A DNA stretch of 64,000 nt from Devosia marina (GCF_009758415.1 NZ_WQRF01000002.1:558001-622000); one strand, 5' to 3'. Positions 54,632-63,621 are shown, numbered from the stretch's first letter. Notes: generated from the sequence alone by a model not told the origin. Made by a program: numbers and translations.

Positions 54632-54964
54632 ATGCCCAGCTATGCCTTTCTTGCCGTTGCCATTGTTGCCGAAGTGATCGCAACGACCGCGCTCAAGGCG
54701 TCCGAGGGGTTCTCCAACCTCTTGCCATCGGTCCTGGTGGTGGTGGGCTATGGCGTGGCATTTTACTGCCTGTCGATGACCCTGCGCACGCTGCCGGTCG
54801 GGATTGCCTACGCCATATGGTCTGGCGCCGGCATCGTTCTGGTGTCGTTGCTGGGCTGGCTGGTCTATGGCCAGAAGCTCGACCCCTGGGCCGTTCTGGG
54901 CATCGGCCTGATCATGTCCGGTGTGCTGGTCCTGAATCTTCTGTCGAAGTCGACGGCGCATTGA
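54632..54964 (+). CDS. Small multidrug resistance (SMR) family transporter
   Basis: A 110-residue four-helix pump of the EmrE/SugE family. The substrate- and proton-binding Glu14 lies in [14 protein letters not shown], and the C-terminal helices read [22 protein letters not shown] and [15 protein letters not shown]. Such dimers export toxic quaternary cations or guanidinium; the QacE/EmrE branch is favoured by AIWSGAG. Its 3' end overlaps the convergent kinase gene by 53 bases. Confidence 0.92.
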   Translation: MPSYAFLAVAIVAEVIATTALKASEGFSNLLPSVLVVVGYGVAFYCLSMTLRTLPVGIAYAIWSGAGIVLVSLLGWLVYGQKLDPWAVLGIGLIMSGVLVLNLLSKSTAH

Positions 54965-55493
54965 GCCGATAGCGGCCCGAAGCCAGGGCGGCCTGCAGGA
55001 CGGCCATGGTATCGGGGCGGTTGAGGCCGCCCACATTGAGGGCATGGTCCTCATGGGCTCCGAGATCGGCGAATTCGGCATGCAGGGCCGCCACCACGGC
55101 AGGGTCGGTCAGGCTGTCGCCACCGCGGGCCTGGCAACGGCCCACGGCCTCTTCGGCGCCGGTACGCAGGACGATATAGTGCAGCGACAGGCCAAGCTCT
55201 GCGAAAGTGGGTAGGGCCCAGGGGCGGATCACCCCATCCAGGGCGACAAAATAGCCATTGCCGGCATAGACGCCAGCCACGCTCGCGGCGATCTGCATGA
55301 TCATCTGGTTCTGCGCGTGCGACTCGGGCAGCCAGGGGTCGATCTTGCCGGTCTTGATATAGCCCCAGAAATCGTCCGAGTGCAGGTGCACCTTGGGCCC
55401 GCCGGGGAGATGAGCCAGTGCCTCGGCGCAGGTGGTCTTGCCCGAGCCCGGATGGCCGGAAAGGACCAGGATATGGCCGGCAGGCAGGTCCAT
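54912..55493 (-). CDS. P-loop kinase-like AAA family ATPase
   Basis: A 193-residue P-loop protein. Walker A is [14 protein letters not shown] near residue 13, followed by [13 protein letters not shown], where HSDDF resembles the catalytic Asp region of zeta-toxin-like and small-molecule kinases, and a LID-like segment in [15 protein letters not shown]. The substrate is unknown. Its last 18 residues are encoded antisense to the end of the SMR gene. The ATG shares one base with the stop of the upstream methyltransferase gene. Confidence 0.78.
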   Translation of the reverse strand: MDLPAGHILVLSGHPGSGKTTCAEALAHLPGGPKVHLHSDDFWGYIKTGKIDPWLPESHAQNQMIMQIAASVAGVYAGNGYFVALDGVIRPWALPTFAELGLSLHYIVLRTGAEEAVGRCQARGGDSLTDPAVVAALHAEFADLGAHEDHALNVGGLNRPDTMAVLQAALASGRYRLNAPSTSTEDSGPAHRT

Positions 55494-56320
55494 CAGCTTT
55501 TTCCCAGCACATCTTTCATGCTGACCTTTGCGCTGCCGGGCCGCAAGGGCTTCTGCTGGCTTTCATGTGGAACCCAGCCTGCCAGCCAGATGATTTCCAG
55601 TGTCGCGCGCACCCGGCCATCGGGGTCGGCGTCGCGTTCGGCATAGGCCTGGGCGGCGGTTGTGAGCAGCGTGCGGGTGGCAAAGCGCCGGGGGCGATCG
55701 GCCAGCGGATTGGCGGCGCCCAGGGCCTTGAGTTCGGCCATCAGGGTAAAGGGTGTGGCGTAGCGGACGCGATGGGTTTCGACATCGGCCACCGGCAGCG
55801 CAAAGCCGGCCCGCTGCAACAGGGCGCCGGCATCGCGCACCTGGGCCATTGGGGCAACTCGTGCCGAAGCGCCGCCCGAGACCTGCAGATCGGCGGCCAG
55901 AAAGGCCTCGCGCAATTCTGTCAGGCTCTCGCCGCCAACAAAAGCGGCCATCAGCAATCCGTCAGGCTTGAGCAGGCGGCGCAGCCGCGCCAGATGGCCG
56001 GGCACGTCATTGACTGCCTGCAGATGCAATAGCGAGACAATAAGATCCTGCTCGCCCTTTGGCAGGTCGGGAAAATCAGCGCCGGAAAAGGCCTCGACGC
56101 GCTGCGCGCTCACTGGTCCATTGGCGGTGAACAGGGTCTCGGGCAGGGTGTCGGCATCGGGGCCGATCAATATGGCGCGGGAGAAGTCGCGCTTATAGGC
56201 GCTCAGCCGGTCGGCCAGGTCCTCAAGCACCAGATCGCGCACAAAATTGTCGCTGGCCGGGCGGCGCTGAAGGTTGCGGGCAATCTGGGTGGTGTCGAAC
56301 AGGCGCGGAGGGGTGGTCAT
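55493..56320 (-). CDS. SAM-dependent methyltransferase (BioC/NDUFAF5-like)
   Basis: A 275-residue class I methyltransferase-like protein. FDTTQIARNLQRRPASDNFVRDLVLEDLADRLSAYKRDFSRAILIGP leads into the first strand, DLIVSLLHLQAVNDVPGHLARLRRLLKPDGLLMAAFVGGESLTELREAF covers motifs IV-VI, and the tail ends WVPHESQQKPLRPGSAK, which is a hallmark of the BioC/NDUFAF5-like group. In mitochondria NDUFAF5 hydroxylates a complex I subunit; the bacterial role is not settled. The motif I glycines are weak. It lies divergent from comF. Confidence 0.82.
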   Translation of the reverse strand: MTTPPRLFDTTQIARNLQRRPASDNFVRDLVLEDLADRLSAYKRDFSRAILIGPDADTLPETLFTANGPVSAQRVEAFSGADFPDLPKGEQDLIVSLLHLQAVNDVPGHLARLRRLLKPDGLLMAAFVGGESLTELREAFLAADLQVSGGASARVAPMAQVRDAGALLQRAGFALPVADVETHRVRYATPFTLMAELKALGAANPLADRPRRFATRTLLTTAAQAYAERDADPDGRVRATLEIIWLAGWVPHESQQKPLRPGSAKVSMKDVLGKS

Positions 56321-56356
56321 CAAAAAGGCTTTCGCCGAGGCCGGGTCGGGAGCAAT

Positions 56357-57163
56357 ATGGCTGTTATGGAGATGGGGGCCGGGGAAGTCAAAGAGATCGG
56401 GCGCGGGGTGCGGCTGCGGCAGGGACTGACCGGGCTGCAGCGTGCGCTGCTTGACCTGGTCTATCCGCCCGGATGCGCTGCCTGCAACGCGCCGTTGACC
56501 GGGGCGCAGGCGCTGTGTGCGTCCTGCTTTGCCGGTTTGCGGCAGATCCGTGCGCCGTTCTGCCAGGTGCTGGGCATTCCCTTCGAGACTGATCTGGGGC
56601 CGGAGACGCGTTCGGCCGAGGCGCTGGCCGATCCGCCCCCCTTTGCGCGGGCGCGGGCGGCGGTGGTCTATAGCGCGGTGGCAGGGACGCTGGTCAGCCG
56701 GCTCAAATATGGCGACAGGCCGGAGGTGGCCCGGTTCTGCGCGCGGCTGATGGCGGCGGCTGGACAGGACTATTGGGCCGCTGGCCCGGTTATCGTGCCG
56801 GTGCCGCTGCATGCCAGCCGATTGCGGTTCCGGCGCTACAACCAGTCCATGCTGCTGGCGCGTGAGCTGGGCCGGCTGACGGGGCTGAGCGTGGATCCGC
56901 ATCTGATCGGGCGGCATAGAAAGACCCGGCAGCAGGTGGGGCTGTCCGGCGATGGTCGATTACGCAATGTGCGAGGGGCGTTTTCGGCCCATCCGCATGC
57001 GCTTGAGCGCCTGGCCAGCCGGCCGGTGGTGCTGGTCGACGATGTCTATACCACTGGCGCCACGGTCAAGGCCGCGACGCGCGTGCTCAGGCGGGCCGGT
57101 GCCACAGAGGTGAATGTGCTGACCTTTGCCCGCGTTGTCATTGGTGAGGATCTCCCCATATAA
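56357..57163 (+). CDS. ComF family amidophosphoribosyltransferase-like protein
   Basis: A 268-residue protein with an N-terminal four-cysteine zinc motif (CAACNAPLTGAQALCASC) and a C-terminal phosphoribosyltransferase fold ending in the PRPP loop VVLVDDVYTTGATVKAATRVL. VPVPLHASRLRFRRYNQSMLLAREL is also conserved. The family is required for DNA uptake in naturally competent bacteria, though it is also found in others. The stop lies just before grxC, with 37 bases between, and the pair may be cotranscribed. Confidence 0.9.
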   Translation: MAVMEMGAGEVKEIGRGVRLRQGLTGLQRALLDLVYPPGCAACNAPLTGAQALCASCFAGLRQIRAPFCQVLGIPFETDLGPETRSAEALADPPPFARARAAVVYSAVAGTLVSRLKYGDRPEVARFCARLMAAAGQDYWAAGPVIVPVPLHASRLRFRRYNQSMLLARELGRLTGLSVDPHLIGRHRKTRQQVGLSGDGRLRNVRGAFSAHPHALERLASRPVVLVDDVYTTGATVKAATRVLRRAGATEVNVLTFARVVIGEDLPI

Positions 57164-57200
57164 GGGGGCAAGTTCACGATTTTCCGGAGCCTGGAGCGAT

Positions 57201-57455
57201 ATGGCCAAGGTTGAAATCTACACCACCCCCACCTGCCCCTATTGTCACGCCGCCAAGGCGCTGCTCAAAGAAAAGGGCGTGGACTATTCCGAGATCACCG
57301 TGCTCGATCCCAACCTGCGCGAAAAAATGACCCAGCGTGCCCATGGCCGCCGCACCGTGCCGCAGATTTTCGTCGGCGACACCCATGTGGGTGGCTATGA
57401 CGACATGGCGGCGCTTGACCGGCGTGGCGGGCTCGACCCCTTGCTGGCGCAATAG
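57201..57455 (+). CDS. grxC: Glutaredoxin 3
   Basis: An 84-residue dithiol glutaredoxin, with active site CPYC in TTPTCPYCHAAK, the cis-proline segment TVPQIFVGDTHVGGYDDM and the usual length. It reduces disulfides and glutathione adducts in the cytoplasm. The ATG at 57201 follows GGAGCG; an open frame further upstream overlaps comF. The next gene (nitrilase family) begins six bases after the stop. Confidence 0.96.
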   Translation: MAKVEIYTTPTCPYCHAAKALLKEKGVDYSEITVLDPNLREKMTQRAHGRRTVPQIFVGDTHVGGYDDMAALDRRGGLDPLLAQ

Positions 57456-57461
57456 CACCCC

Positions 57462-58289
57462 ATGAAAATCGCCGCCATCCAGATGTGCTCCGGGCTCGAT
57501 CCGGCTGCCAATCTTGCGGCGCTTGAGCCCTTGCTGGCCGATGCTGCTGCGCGAGGGGCGCGCTATGCGCTGACCCCGGAAGTCACCATGATCTTTCCCG
57601 AGAATCGGGATCAGCTCAAATCGGTGGCTGCGCCCTTCGAGGGGCATCTGCAATTGGCGGCGGTGGGGGGGCTGGCCAAACAGCACGGTATGCATGTCCA
57701 TATCGGCTCACTGCCGATCCCGCTCGAGGACGGGCGCTTTGCCAATCGCTCGGTGCTGTTCGGGCCGGATGGGGGGCAGCGCGCCACCTATGACAAGATC
57801 CATCTGTTCGATGCCGATATCGCAGGGCTTAACGCCTATCGGGAAAGCGCTACCTATAAGGGCGGCGACAGTGCCGTGATCGCACCGCTCGATGAGTTCA
57901 CCCTCGGCTTTTCGATCTGCTACGACATGCGCTTTCCCCGGCTCTACAACGCCCTGGCCAATGCCGGGGCGAGCCTGATGGCAGTGCCGGCGGCTTTTAC
58001 CGTGCCCACCGGACAGGCGCATTGGCATGTGCTGCTGCGGGCCCGGGCCATCGAGACCGGTTCCTACGTCATTGCCGCGGCGCAGGGCGGCAGCCATGCC
58101 AATGGGCGCGCGACCTATGGCCATTCGCTGGTCATCGACCCCTGGGGCAAAATTATTGCCGAGCTCGACCATGACCGGCCCGGCGTGCTGGTGACCGAAA
58201 TCGATCCAGCGGCGGTCACCGAGGCGCGGCGGCGCGTGCCGGCCCTGGTCAATGCGCGGGACTTTGCGGCCCCGGGTTTGCGCGACTGA
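57462..58289 (+). CDS. Nitrilase-superfamily amidase (Nit1/omega-amidase-like)
   Basis: A 275-residue carbon-nitrogen hydrolase. The catalytic Glu40 (LTPEVTM), Lys112 (YDKIHLFD) and Cys153 (SICYDMRFPR) are all present. The sequence follows the Nit1/Nit2 branch, whose members hydrolyse deaminated glutathione or alpha-ketoglutaramate. That fits its position six bases after the glutaredoxin gene, though this functional link is an inference. The start ATG is clear. Confidence 0.9.
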   Translation: MKIAAIQMCSGLDPAANLAALEPLLADAAARGARYALTPEVTMIFPENRDQLKSVAAPFEGHLQLAAVGGLAKQHGMHVHIGSLPIPLEDGRFANRSVLFGPDGGQRATYDKIHLFDADIAGLNAYRESATYKGGDSAVIAPLDEFTLGFSICYDMRFPRLYNALANAGASLMAVPAAFTVPTGQAHWHVLLRARAIETGSYVIAAAQGGSHANGRATYGHSLVIDPWGKIIAELDHDRPGVLVTEIDPAAVTEARRRVPALVNARDFAAPGLRD

Positions 58290-58349
58290 GCCAAGGCCCT
58301 ATATGGTCGGCAGACAGGCGCCCGGCGCCGCAATGAAACGACAAGTGCA

Positions 58350-58772
58350 GTGATTCAGTATTCGCTTCAATGTTCGAACGGACATCGCTTCGATGTCTGG
58401 TTCAAAAATGCAGCCGCCTATGACGAACAGCAGGCTAGCGGCCTGGTGAGTTGCGCCCAATGCGGCGACGGCATGATCGAAAAGGCGCCGATGGCGCCCA
58501 ATGTGGCGCGGACCGATCAGGACCGCATGCCGGTTTCCGCGCATCACCCCGAGGCGGCCAAAATCCGCGAGATGCTGCGGGCCTATCGGCAGAAAGTACT
58601 GGCAGAGGCCGAAAATGTCGGTGACCGTTTTGCCGAGGAAGCGCGCAAGATCCATTTTGAAGAGGCCGAGGCGCGCGGCATTTATGGCGAAGCAACGCGG
58701 GACGAGGTGGCCGAGCTGATCGAGGACGGCGTCGATTTCCTGCCCTTGCCCGATGTGGGAGAGGATAATTGA
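58350..58772 (+). CDS. DUF1178 family protein
   Basis: A 140-residue protein beginning MIQYSLQCSNGHRFDVWFKNAAAYDEQQASGLVSCAQCG. The CxxGH...CxxC pattern looks like a small zinc ribbon, and the central disordered-to-helical region ends in a Glu/Asp-rich C-terminus. Function unknown; the family is common in alphaproteobacteria next to nitrilase-family and grx genes. It starts with GTG at 58350 and overlaps the next gene by four bases (TTGA). Confidence 0.88.
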   Translation: MIQYSLQCSNGHRFDVWFKNAAAYDEQQASGLVSCAQCGDGMIEKAPMAPNVARTDQDRMPVSAHHPEAAKIREMLRAYRQKVLAEAENVGDRFAEEARKIHFEEAEARGIYGEATRDEVAELIEDGVDFLPLPDVGEDN

Positions 58773-59122
58773 GTCTGTTCCACCGCGACCGGTTCGACAC
58801 CGCGCTCTCACAATTGCCGGGTGTCACCTTCGTCGATCAGTGGGACGCCCGCGTGGCCAAGGTCGGCGGCAAGGTGTTTTGCCTCCTGACCGATTACGAG
58901 CCCCGCTGTATTGTCTTTAAATGCAGCGAAGAAAGCTTCGATATCCTGACCAGTCTGAGCGGTGTCACGCAGGCCCGCTACTTTGCCAAGCGCAAATGGG
59001 CCAGTGCGGAAGCTGGCTCGGAACTGGGCGAAGACGATCTGCTGGCCTATGTCACCCGTTCGCACGCACTGGTCGCTGAAGGGCTGACCCGGAAGCTGCG
59101 CGCCGAATTGGGCATTCTCTGA
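58769..59122 (+). CDS. MmcQ/YjbR family DNA-binding protein
   Basis: A 117-residue protein of the MmcQ/YjbR family, a CyaY-like fold. The conserved signatures are VTFVDQWDARVAKVGGKVFCLL and ARYFAKRKWASAEAGS, with the C-terminal ...TRSHALVAEGLTRKL helix. Some members bind DNA, but roles are unclear. The start TTG at 58769 overlaps the DUF1178 stop, so both are probably translated together. Confidence 0.87.
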   Translation: MSLFHRDRFDTALSQLPGVTFVDQWDARVAKVGGKVFCLLTDYEPRCIVFKCSEESFDILTSLSGVTQARYFAKRKWASAEAGSELGEDDLLAYVTRSHALVAEGLTRKLRAELGIL

Positions 59123-59278
59123 CTTTTTTGGGGATTGGGTCGGCCCGATAGGGAGGGTGGAATCCCCGCTATCGAGCCTGACCAGGCCAGCAGACCTTGG
59201 CAGGCCGCTGGTTGGCTGAGCGCGTGTTAGCACCGGGCGGCAGGCTTGTCATCAAAAAGTCATGCGGCAAGATGGTGA

Positions 59279-59316
59279 ATTGGACCGCCCGGTGTTGCTG
59301 AGGGGGACGGTCCAAT
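59279..59316 (-). other. Inverted repeat past the ilvD stop
   Basis: ATTGGACCG (59279-59287) and CGGTCCAAT (59308-59316) form a perfect 9-bp inverted repeat with a 20-base spacer, starting about 10 bases after the ilvD stop. It has no T run, so a terminator role is only possible. Confidence 0.5.
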
Positions 59317-59325
59317 GGGTTTGAC

Positions 59326-61179
59326 TCAATGCCAGAGCTTGTCGATGGCCTTGGTGTCACGCACGGCACCGGTAGCGGCTGAGGTGACAAAGGCCGCATA
59401 AGCCTTGAGCGCCGTGGTGATCTTGCGCTTGCGCGGCTGGGCCGGTTTCCAGCCCAGCTTGTCCTGCTCGGCGCGCCGCGCCGCCAGTTCGGCGTCGGAC
59501 ACCAGCACGTTGACGGTGCGGTTAGGGATGTCGATCTCGATAATGTCGCCCTCGCGCACCAGGCCAATGGCGCCGCCCTCGGCAGCTTCAGGCGATGCGT
59601 GGCCGATGGACAGGCCCGAGGTGCCGCCCGAGAACCGCCCGTCGGTCAGGAGCGCGCAGGCTTTGCCCAGGCCCTTGGATTTGAGATAGCTCGTGGGATA
59701 GAGCATTTCCTGCATGCCGGGGCCACCCTTGGGGCCCTCATAGCGGATGACGACGACATCGCCTTCCTTGATCTCATTGCTCAGGATCGCCTTGACGGTC
59801 ATGTCCTGGCTCTCGAAGACGCGGGCCGGGCCGGTGAATTTGAGGATGGATTCGTCCACGCCCGCCGTTTTCACGATGCAACCATCGAGCGCGATATTGC
59901 CCTTGAGCACGGCCAGGCCGCCATCCTTGGAGAAGGGATTGTCGGGCGAGCGAATGGCGCCATTGGTGCGGTCGGTGTCCAGCTCCTTCCAGCGATTGGA
60001 CTGGGAAAAGGCCTGGGTGGTTCGCACGCCGCCGGGCGCGGCCATGTAAAACTGGCGTACGCTTTCCGAATTGGTGCGCGAGATATCCCATTTGTCGATG
60101 GCATCGCCCATGGTGGCCGCATGCACCGTGGGTTCAGTGCGATTGATCAGGCCGGCGCGGTCGAGCTGGCCGAGAATGGCGAAGATGCCGCCGGCGCGGT
60201 GCACGTCTTCCATATGTACATCGTTCTTGGCCGGCGCGACCTTCGAAAGCACCGGCACCTTGCGGCTGAGTGCATCGATATCGTCCATGGTGAAGTCGAT
60301 GCCGCCCTCATGGGCTGCCGCCAGGATATGCAGCACCGTATTGGTTGAGCCGCCCATGGCAATATCGAGGCTCATGGCGTTTTCGAAGGCTGCTTTGGTG
60401 GCGATCTTGCGCGGGAGGACGTTTTCGTCTTCCTGCTCGTAATAGCGGCGGGCCAGGTCAACGATCAGATGCCCGGCTTCCTGGAACAGGCGCTTGCGGT
60501 CCGAATGGGTGGCGAGCGTCGAGCCATTGCCCGGCAGCGACAGGCCCAGCGCCTCGGTCAGGCAGTTCATCGAATTGGCCGTGAACATGCCCGAGCAGGA
60601 GCCGCAAGTGGGGCAGGCGGCTTCTTCGACGGCCTGCACTTCCTCATCGCTATAGGCATCGTCGGCGGCCATCACCATGGCGTCGACCAGGTCAAGCGCC
60701 TGCAGCTTGCCCTTGACCATGGCCTTGCCCGCTTCCATCGGACCGCCCGACACGAAGACCACCGGAATGTTGAGGCGCATCGCGGCATTGAGCATGCCGG
60801 GGGTGATCTTGTCGCAATTGGAGATGCAGACCATGGCGTCGGCGCAATGCGCATTGACCATATATTCCACCGAGTCCGCGATGATGTCGCGGCTGGGCAG
60901 GGAATAGAGCATGCCGTCATGGCCCATGGCGATGCCGTCATCGACCGCGATGGTGTTGAATTCCTTGGCGACGCCGCCGGCCGCCTCGATTTCGCGGGCA
61001 ACGAGCTGCCCCAGATCCTTCAGGTGCACATGGCCGGGCACAAACTGGGTGAACGAGTTCACCACGGCAATGATGGGCTTGCCGAAATCGCCGTCCTTCA
61101 TGCCGGTGGCGCGCCAGAGGCCGCGCGCGCCGGCCATGTTGCGGCCATGGGTGGTGGTGCGGGAACGATAGGCGGGCAT
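59326..61179 (-). CDS. ilvD: Dihydroxy-acid dehydratase
   Basis: Iron-sulfur dehydratase making the 2-oxo acids of valine and isoleucine synthesis (and, through 2-oxoisovalerate, leucine). The 617-residue sequence has the [2Fe-2S]/[4Fe-4S] cysteines in [13 protein letters not shown] and [27 protein letters not shown] early on and the C-terminal [15 protein letters not shown]. It is full length and alone on its strand, preceded by a palindrome like that of leuD. Confidence 0.97.
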   Translation of the reverse strand: MPAYRSRTTTHGRNMAGARGLWRATGMKDGDFGKPIIAVVNSFTQFVPGHVHLKDLGQLVAREIEAAGGVAKEFNTIAVDDGIAMGHDGMLYSLPSRDIIADSVEYMVNAHCADAMVCISNCDKITPGMLNAAMRLNIPVVFVSGGPMEAGKAMVKGKLQALDLVDAMVMAADDAYSDEEVQAVEEAACPTCGSCSGMFTANSMNCLTEALGLSLPGNGSTLATHSDRKRLFQEAGHLIVDLARRYYEQEDENVLPRKIATKAAFENAMSLDIAMGGSTNTVLHILAAAHEGGIDFTMDDIDALSRKVPVLSKVAPAKNDVHMEDVHRAGGIFAILGQLDRAGLINRTEPTVHAATMGDAIDKWDISRTNSESVRQFYMAAPGGVRTTQAFSQSNRWKELDTDRTNGAIRSPDNPFSKDGGLAVLKGNIALDGCIVKTAGVDESILKFTGPARVFESQDMTVKAILSNEIKEGDVVVIRYEGPKGGPGMQEMLYPTSYLKSKGLGKACALLTDGRFSGGTSGLSIGHASPEAAEGGAIGLVREGDIIEIDIPNRTVNVLVSDAELAARRAEQDKLGWKPAQPRKRKITTALKAYAAFVTSAATGAVRDTKAIDKLWH

Positions 61180-61270
61180 GGCTCAATTCCTCGGTCTGGA
61201 CTACCGGTGGGGCCGGTTGTGTTCTGTTGTGTCCTGTTTAGACCCATTCAAACCCGGCTTCAAGAAATTT

Positions 61271-61294
61271 CCGTACCGTACCGTACGGTTCGGT
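61271..61294 (-). promoter_or_regulatory. Palindromic operator candidate upstream of ilvD
   Basis: CCGTAC (61271-61276), six bases, GTACGG (61283-61288), 92-109 bases upstream of the ilvD ATG. The same segment also reads as a 20-bp near-palindrome, ACCGTACCGT / ACGGTTCGGT (61275-61294). Aligned with the leuD site, 18 of 22 positions are identical. Confidence 0.6.
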
Positions 61295-61368
61295 TGCTGT
61301 CGAAAGCCGGGCAGTCCGTCCGTTGTCCTGGCGTCATTATGGCAAACGCAGCAAACAGGAGATCTTCC

Positions 61369-61731
61369 ATGCGTTACTTCATGAGCATCATGCCTCCCGC
61401 CGACCTCAAGCCCGAAGATGTGTCCCAGGGCCTCATGGACGCCATGGCGCCCTGGATGGAAAAGCACATGGCCGCCGGCACGCTGATTTCCACAGGCGGC
61501 CTCAAGGACGCCGAACAGGGCCGCCTCAAGGGGGCCACAGGCACCATCATTGTCACCGATGGCCCCTTTGCCGAGGCCAAGGAGGTGCTGGGCGGCTATG
61601 CCGTGTTCGAGGCGCCAGACCTTGATGCCGCCACCGCATTGGCCCGCGAGTTCATGCGGATGCATATCGAGAACGGCATTCCGGGCCTGGTGCTGGAGTT
61701 GCGCGAAATCGCCGGCGGGGCCAATTACTAG
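61369..61731 (+). CDS. YciI family protein
   Basis: A 120-residue protein of the YCII/DGPF fold: MRYFMSIMPPADLKPEDVSQGLMDAMAPWMEKHMAAGTLISTGGL, then the signature TDGPFAEAKEVLGGYAVFEAPDL. The DGPF variants are often paired with sigma factors; none is near here. The function is unknown. A good AGGAGATC box precedes the ATG. It is divergent from ilvD. Confidence 0.88.
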   Translation: MRYFMSIMPPADLKPEDVSQGLMDAMAPWMEKHMAAGTLISTGGLKDAEQGRLKGATGTIIVTDGPFAEAKEVLGGYAVFEAPDLDAATALAREFMRMHIENGIPGLVLELREIAGGANY

Positions 61732-62428
61732 GCGTTGCGCGCGAGCAAGAGCTGGCCCATCTGCTCTTCCCTGGGGCATGGTTTCGTACGCCGGGCGGGC
61801 ATGTTGCGGTCACAAAGGCCGGTGCAGGAGATTGATCGAGGGCGACGTCCAGTGGGTTGGGCGACACCGACGCACGCAGGCTGGACGGCGGAAGCCGACC
61901 CCATTGTGGTTGGTCAGTCATAGTCGCGCATCGCTGCACACCCGTCATAACGCGGATTGCCTTACACGCGCCGCATATCACGCAATCCCTGCGGCACGCT
62001 GGGTTTCGCGCATACTCGAAGCGACACCTTCCCCCTTGACGGGGGAGGGATGAGGCGGGGGGATCGCGAACAGGGTGTTGGACGCCGGCCACCAGTACAT
62101 TGCGCACCCATCCACCCCGTCAAAGGGGGAGGTGCGGCATCGCGTTTGCCGAGCATTCAGAGCTACGGGTTTGGCCGCTCGCGGCCTGTTTCGACCCCAT
62201 TGCTGTCGTTAGCCCTAACGACGCGGTTGCCCGACCCTGCCGTTGCGATCGGTGCCGCAGACGGCCGGTTCCGGCATGGCTGTCCAAACTATGAAAGGAA
62301 CCATTAAGCATGCATTTGCATGTCACTAAAAAGCTACTGCCAGGGTGTTGCGACAATCGGTTTGAGGACACCGTTTTCTGGGTGCAGGATCGACAGATGT
62401 TTTTCATCATATTGGCTCCAGGGGCGGC
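61732..62428. other. Gene-poor stretch with a long inverted repeat
   Basis: I find no convincing gene here. At 62026-62054 and 62109-62133 the sequences ACCTTCCCCCTTGACGGGG and CCCCGTCAAAGGGGGAGGT form an inverted pair (arms about 19 bp with two differences), and each half is itself a small CCCCTTGAC/GTCAAAGGGG hairpin. Such pairs are typical of dispersed intergenic repeats. The nearby 61800-62000 stretch has low coding character in all frames. Confidence 0.55.
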
Positions 62429-62506
62429 ATGAACATGGCCAGCTTTCCGATTGGAGTTGCACTTTTCCTAGTCTGCTTGGTTGTACTGTGCCTCCGTGGT
62501 GCATGA
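62429..62506 (+). CDS. Tiny putative membrane peptide
   Basis: A 25-codon frame, Met-Asn-Met-Ala-Ser-Phe-Pro then ILE-rich IGVALFLVCLVVLCLRGA, that would be a single membrane helix with a basic end. It is preceded by AGGGGCGGC. It could be a small membrane or toxin-like peptide, but chance is a real alternative: no homology is recognised and it lies in a low-quality stretch with unusually low GC around it. Confidence 0.3.
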   Translation: MNMASFPIGVALFLVCLVVLCLRGA

Positions 62507-62803
62507 AGCGAACCAAAATGAGCCAAGAGCTCAGAAAGTATTCGATGGAAGTCTTAACTGGTCCGCTTTCTACGTTCTCACAACCTAAAGCCGACAGCCC
62601 GCTTCCTACCCATTCTGGCCACTATATCTCTATCACCGGCCAGACATCTGCTAGGATCCATGCAACGACTAAACCGGGGCACATAGGGGCCGCTTGCGGT
62701 GCAGCGTCCGGCATGCACCGGGTCACAAACGGCCCTGCGTCTAAATTTGCCCTGCGCCGGTCCGGATCGGGCTTTTTTCTGTGTTTCGTGCTAAATTGGC
62801 GTT

Positions 62804-62983
62804 ATGACACCAAATCTTTCCCCGATTGAACGTGCGTTTGAGCTGGCCCGCAGCGGCAAATGCCAGTCATTCAGCGAAATTAAGGCCGCCCTCAAGGCCG
62901 AAGGCTACGACAGCGCGACCATCACCGGTGGCACGCTGTCAAAGCAGTTGCGCCAGCTCATTGCCGCCAGCAGCAAATCTTAG
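62804..62983 (+). CDS. Small conserved-looking hypothetical protein
   Basis: A 59-residue frame starting MTPNLSPIERAFELARSGKC, continuing QSFSEIKAALKAEGYDSATI and TGGTLSKQLRQLIAASSKS, then TAG. The pattern IERAFELA-SGKC-EIK-LKAEGY-LSKQLRQLI is a compact helical protein of a type I recognise from many alphaproteobacteria as an uncharacterised short protein. It starts with an ATG two bases after a GT-rich stretch; no strong ribosome binding site is seen. Its GC and codon use match the core genes, unlike the DNA before it. Confidence 0.7.
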   Translation: MTPNLSPIERAFELARSGKCQSFSEIKAALKAEGYDSATITGGTLSKQLRQLIAASSKS

Positions 62984-63179
62984 TCGACCCGGCCTTGCCA
63001 CGGACACGATTTAGTGGGATAAGGGGACATACGTTTTCAGCCCAAGTCGGCTGCCTCTAGCCGGTTCATTCCGGTCCTTGGCTCACTGATCAACTTTGCG
63101 AACGTTTTGTAGGCCCTCTTGCATGTTGCGGAGGGAAACGCTCGTTTCGCTTCGGCTCCGAGCTTTAAGGAAATCTAAA

Positions 63180-63395
63180 ATGGCAACCGTCACCGGTACT
63201 GTAAAATTCTTCAACACCACCAAGGGCTTTGGTTTCATCACGCCTGAAAACGGCGGCAAGGACCATTTCGTCCACATCTCCGCTGTCCAGAATTCCGGCG
63301 TTGACGGCCTCTATGAGAACGACAAGGTCACCTACGAGGTCGAGACCGGTCGTGATGGTCGCGAGTCCGCCATCAACCTGGTGCTGCAGAAGTAA
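63180..63395 (+). CDS. cspA: Cold-shock protein CspA-type
   Basis: A 71-residue cold-shock nucleic-acid chaperone. The RNP motifs are KGFGFITPE and HFVHISAVQ, with TGTVKFFNTTKGFGFI at the start. It binds single-stranded RNA/DNA and melts structure at low temperature. The ATG follows AAGGAAATCT. The 5' leader (62984-63179) is gene-free and may fold, as in other cspA genes, but I can show no thermosensor. It ends with a terminator. Confidence 0.96.
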   Translation: MATVTGTVKFFNTTKGFGFITPENGGKDHFVHISAVQNSGVDGLYENDKVTYEVETGRDGRESAINLVLQK

Positions 63396-63418
63396 TTTCT
63401 GCAACTGCAAGAATGCTG

Positions 63419-63445
63419 AAGGCCACCTTTTGGGTGGCCTTTTTC
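63419..63445 (+). terminator. Rho-independent terminator of the cold-shock gene
   Basis: AAGGCCACC / GGTGGCCTT (63419-63427 and 63433-63441) around a TTTTG loop, followed by TTTTC. It starts 24 bases after the stop. Confidence 0.92.
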
Positions 63446-63571
63446 TTGTCTTGAGAACCGCTGAAGACGCCTTTCCCGCCCTGCGCGAATGGCCGGCCCT
63501 GTGCCCCTAGGGCAGCGAAGCAACCCGCAAGGGGGCCGCTCAATGCGTGCGTCCGAAATCCTGTTCGTGGG

Positions 63572-63621
63572 AAGCGGCTTTCGCCTCTACTTCTATTTTA
63601 CTGGAGGCGAAAGCCGCTTTT
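63572..63621. other. Perfect 16-bp inverted repeat
   Basis: AAGCGGCTTTCGCCTC (63572-63587), a 16-base A/T-rich spacer, GAGGCGAAAGCCGCTT (63604-63619), then TT. It lies 130 bases beyond the cold-shock terminator and 55 bases before the end of the barrel gene. It could act as a terminator for the minus-strand gene or as part of a mobile repeat. Confidence 0.7.

Noticed and set aside
62320..62829. 169-codon open frame in the gene-poor stretch
   Set aside because: The composition is random-looking with scattered Cys, Trp and His, it has no domain, and it overlaps the better-supported small gene at 62804 in another frame.
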